This document shows positions 62,702 to 64,000 of a stretch of 64,000 nucleotides of DNA, in pieces. The DNA comes from CAZYFH01 sp964646815 (GTDB taxonomy: Bacteria > Acidobacteriota > Vicinamibacteria > Vicinamibacterales > UBA8438): positions 1 to 64,000 of the forward strand of contig CAZYFH010000019.1 of NCBI GenBank assembly GCA_964646815.1. Reading direction: 5' to 3'. Below the pieces are notes generated by a model. That model searched no databases and was not told where the DNA came from. It saw nothing but the letters and a program-made list of their open reading frames with translations. A program made the translations under genes and the position numbers. The first letter of the stretch is position 1. Each line of letters begins with the position of its first letter.

Positions 62702-63387
62702 CAGCCGCGCCGTCGAATCCGGCCGCCGGCACCAATCGTCGGGGCCTCGTCCATCTCCGGGTCGACCTCGCGCTGCACCGGCACGTAGATCTTGATGTCT
62801 TCCAGCTGGGCATCCTCGGGCGACTCGCCCTCCTGTCCATGCAGGCTCTGCCGGCTTCTTGGCAGTTCGGCCCCCGCCGCGACGTCCGCGCGGAGACGCA
62901 GCAGGTACTCGTAGTTGTACGCGGCATCGCGGTGTCCGGGGCTATCCTGCAGCACCCCGAGATAGGCGCCGATAGCGCTATCGAGCGCCCCTAGAAGCTG
63001 CACCCGCTCGACCGGCGCGGTGAATCCGACCCGATAGGCCGCGTTGGCGATGACAAGCTGGAGCGACAGGTTCTCGGCAACCTCCGCGGAGGCCACGTCC
63101 GAGAAGTCAGCGAGTAGGCTGGCATAGTCGGCCTGCCAGTATCGGATGGTGGCCCGGCGCGCGACGACGTCGGCCTGCGTCTCGCCGAAGAACCACGGTA
63201 TCGACTCGGTCCACGCGAAAGTCCCGGCGAGCTCGGCATACGTCGCGGCCGGGTCACCGAGGTTCAGCGTCGCCATCTGCTGTTCGGCCCGCGCTATGCG
63301 ACGCTCGATCCGGCTGCCGGTCCAGACGAGCGCGGCGAGGGCTCCGAACACCACCGCACCGACCACGGCGCTTAGTGCTGACCTCAT
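62701..63387 (-). CDS. Membrane-anchored hypothetical protein of the Bat-like operon
   Basis: A 228-residue protein with one N-terminal transmembrane helix (VVGAVVFGALAALVWTGS) and a mostly helical body with TPR-like spacing (AAYNYEYLLRLRADVAAGAE), then an acidic, disordered C-terminus (GQEGESPEDAQLEDIK). No named family is recognised; its place between two VWA genes resembles BatC-type TPR proteins, which fits by position more than by sequence. It is fused by a one-base overlap to the next gene. Confidence 0.75.
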   Translation of the reverse strand: MRSALSAVVGAVVFGALAALVWTGSRIERRIARAEQQMATLNLGDPAATYAELAGTFAWTESIPWFFGETQADVVARRATIRYWQADYASLLADFSDVASAEVAENLSLQLVIANAAYRVGFTAPVERVQLLGALDSAIGAYLGVLQDSPGHRDAAYNYEYLLRLRADVAAGAELPRSRQSLHGQEGESPEDAQLEDIKIYVPVQREVDPEMDEAPTIGAGGRIRRRG

Positions 63388-63393
63388 GGAACG

Positions 63394-64000
63394 TTAGGGA
63401 AATCTCCGCATTTGTTTCACGCCGAGCGTCAACCCGAGCGCGACCACCCACAGCAAAACGGCGCCAAGCGCCAAGGGGGCAAACCGCGGCTCGTGCGCCA
63501 CGTATTGCCGAGTGCGGATCCGGCCAGTGGCTGCGACGTCGATGTCCTGGATCGCCCGGAGGATCGCGGATTCGTTCCCCGCCGCAAAGAAGCGACCGCC
63601 GGTGCGCTCGACGGCTAGCTTCCACTGGTGGTCTGAGATGACATCACCGAGCCCCTGGTCGTAGGCGGTCCGGATGAAGTAGACCGGGATCTCGTTGTCG
63701 GCCGCTTCGCGCATGATCTCGTCGAGCGTCACGTCCTCGAAGCGCGCGTGCGTGTCCTGACCGTCGCTGAAGATGACGATCAGGTTGCCCGTGGCATTCA
63801 AGAAGTCGAAGGACCGGAACAACTGCACGCCGCGGCTGATGCCCCGCATGATGAGCGTGCCGTGATCGGGGAAGCGCCGATACTCCTCGGGCGTGCCGAT
63901 CAAGCTAATGCTGAGCAAGACGTTTTCGTAGTCGTTCGTGAACGGCGTCACGATGTACGCCTCGTTGCCGAATTGCACGAGCGAGACCAAGTCGTGATAC
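63394..64000 (-). CDS. Membrane VWA-domain protein, start beyond window (BatA-like)
   Basis: The C-terminal ~200 residues of a VWA protein: LVSLVQFGNEAYIVTPFTND, YENVLLSI, LIVIFSDGQDTHARFEDVTL, YFIRTAYDQG and a final helix (LALGAVLLWVVALGLTLGVK). The MIDAS DxSxS would be upstream, off the right edge. It pairs with the VWA gene at 61625 as two halves of a Bat-like complex; its end is 6 nt from the next gene's start. Confidence 0.85.
   Translation of the reverse strand, partial: YHDLVSLVQFGNEAYIVTPFTNDYENVLLSISLIGTPEEYRRFPDHGTLIMRGISRGVQLFRSFDFLNATGNLIVIFSDGQDTHARFEDVTLDEIMREAADNEIPVYFIRTAYDQGLGDVISDHQWKLAVERTGGRFFAAGNESAILRAIQDIDVAATGRIRTRQYVAHEPRFAPLALGAVLLWVVALGLTLGVKQMRRFP

Overview
The window is high-GC chromosomal DNA with one assembly gap (100 N at 44491-44590). 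A VWFA protein of the type common in Acidobacteriota, a bactofilin, Bat-type VWA proteins, PQQ-type secreted enzymes and an STK-TPR remnant suggest an acidobacterium, perhaps of class Vicinamibacteria. This is inferred from gene content only; no rRNA is present.

Region 1 (1-12 kb) is housekeeping. It holds tRNA-Pro, a MerR-type regulator, der, an HU/IHF-type gene with a strong promoter, an M50 membrane protease, priA, and a minus-strand block: ABC exporter, yicC, gmk, coaBC, family 4 uracil-DNA glycosylase. Region 2 (11.5-21.7 kb) is a surface-glycan locus. galE and ugd read left; five glycosyltransferases, a priming sugar-phosphate transferase and a UDP-glucuronate decarboxylase read right from the same intergenic region. 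Together they can supply UDP-Gal, UDP-GlcA and UDP-Xyl and build a lipid-linked saccharide. No Wzx or Wzy is visible, so the nearby ABC exporter is a candidate flippase.

Region 3 (21.7-35.5 kb) has pgsA, a TPR/SLH lipoprotein, a tsaC-like gene, a secreted HEMGH metalloprotease with a decayed partial copy, glpX, acyl-CoA dehydrogenase, SAM hydroxide adenosyltransferase, a methyltransferase, bactofilin, and the tRNA-thiolation pair cysteine desulfurase and mnmA. Region 4 (35.5-48 kb) has a decayed Ser/Thr kinase-TPR gene, trxB, glgA, an S11 peptidase, the VWFA protein, a nuclease-like protein with a histone-H1-like tail whose 36-bp repeats run into the gap, and hemE-hemG.

Region 5 (48-61.6 kb) is an accessory zone. 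It has secreted enzymes (PQQ-type dehydrogenase, serine hydrolase, metallo-beta-lactamase-fold protein, PQQ-like propeller, NTF2-like proteins), tRNA-Lys, and many broken genes: arginase, cyclase, DUF1801, DUF1330, VOC, SET and others. Copies of one palindromic intergenic repeat are scattered among them. Region 6 (61.6-64 kb) is a Bat-like operon of two VWA membrane proteins around a small membrane-anchored protein; the last gene runs off the window.

The housekeeping genes are intact while the broken ones cluster in accessory regions. This points to real gene decay and repeat activity rather than uniform sequencing error.
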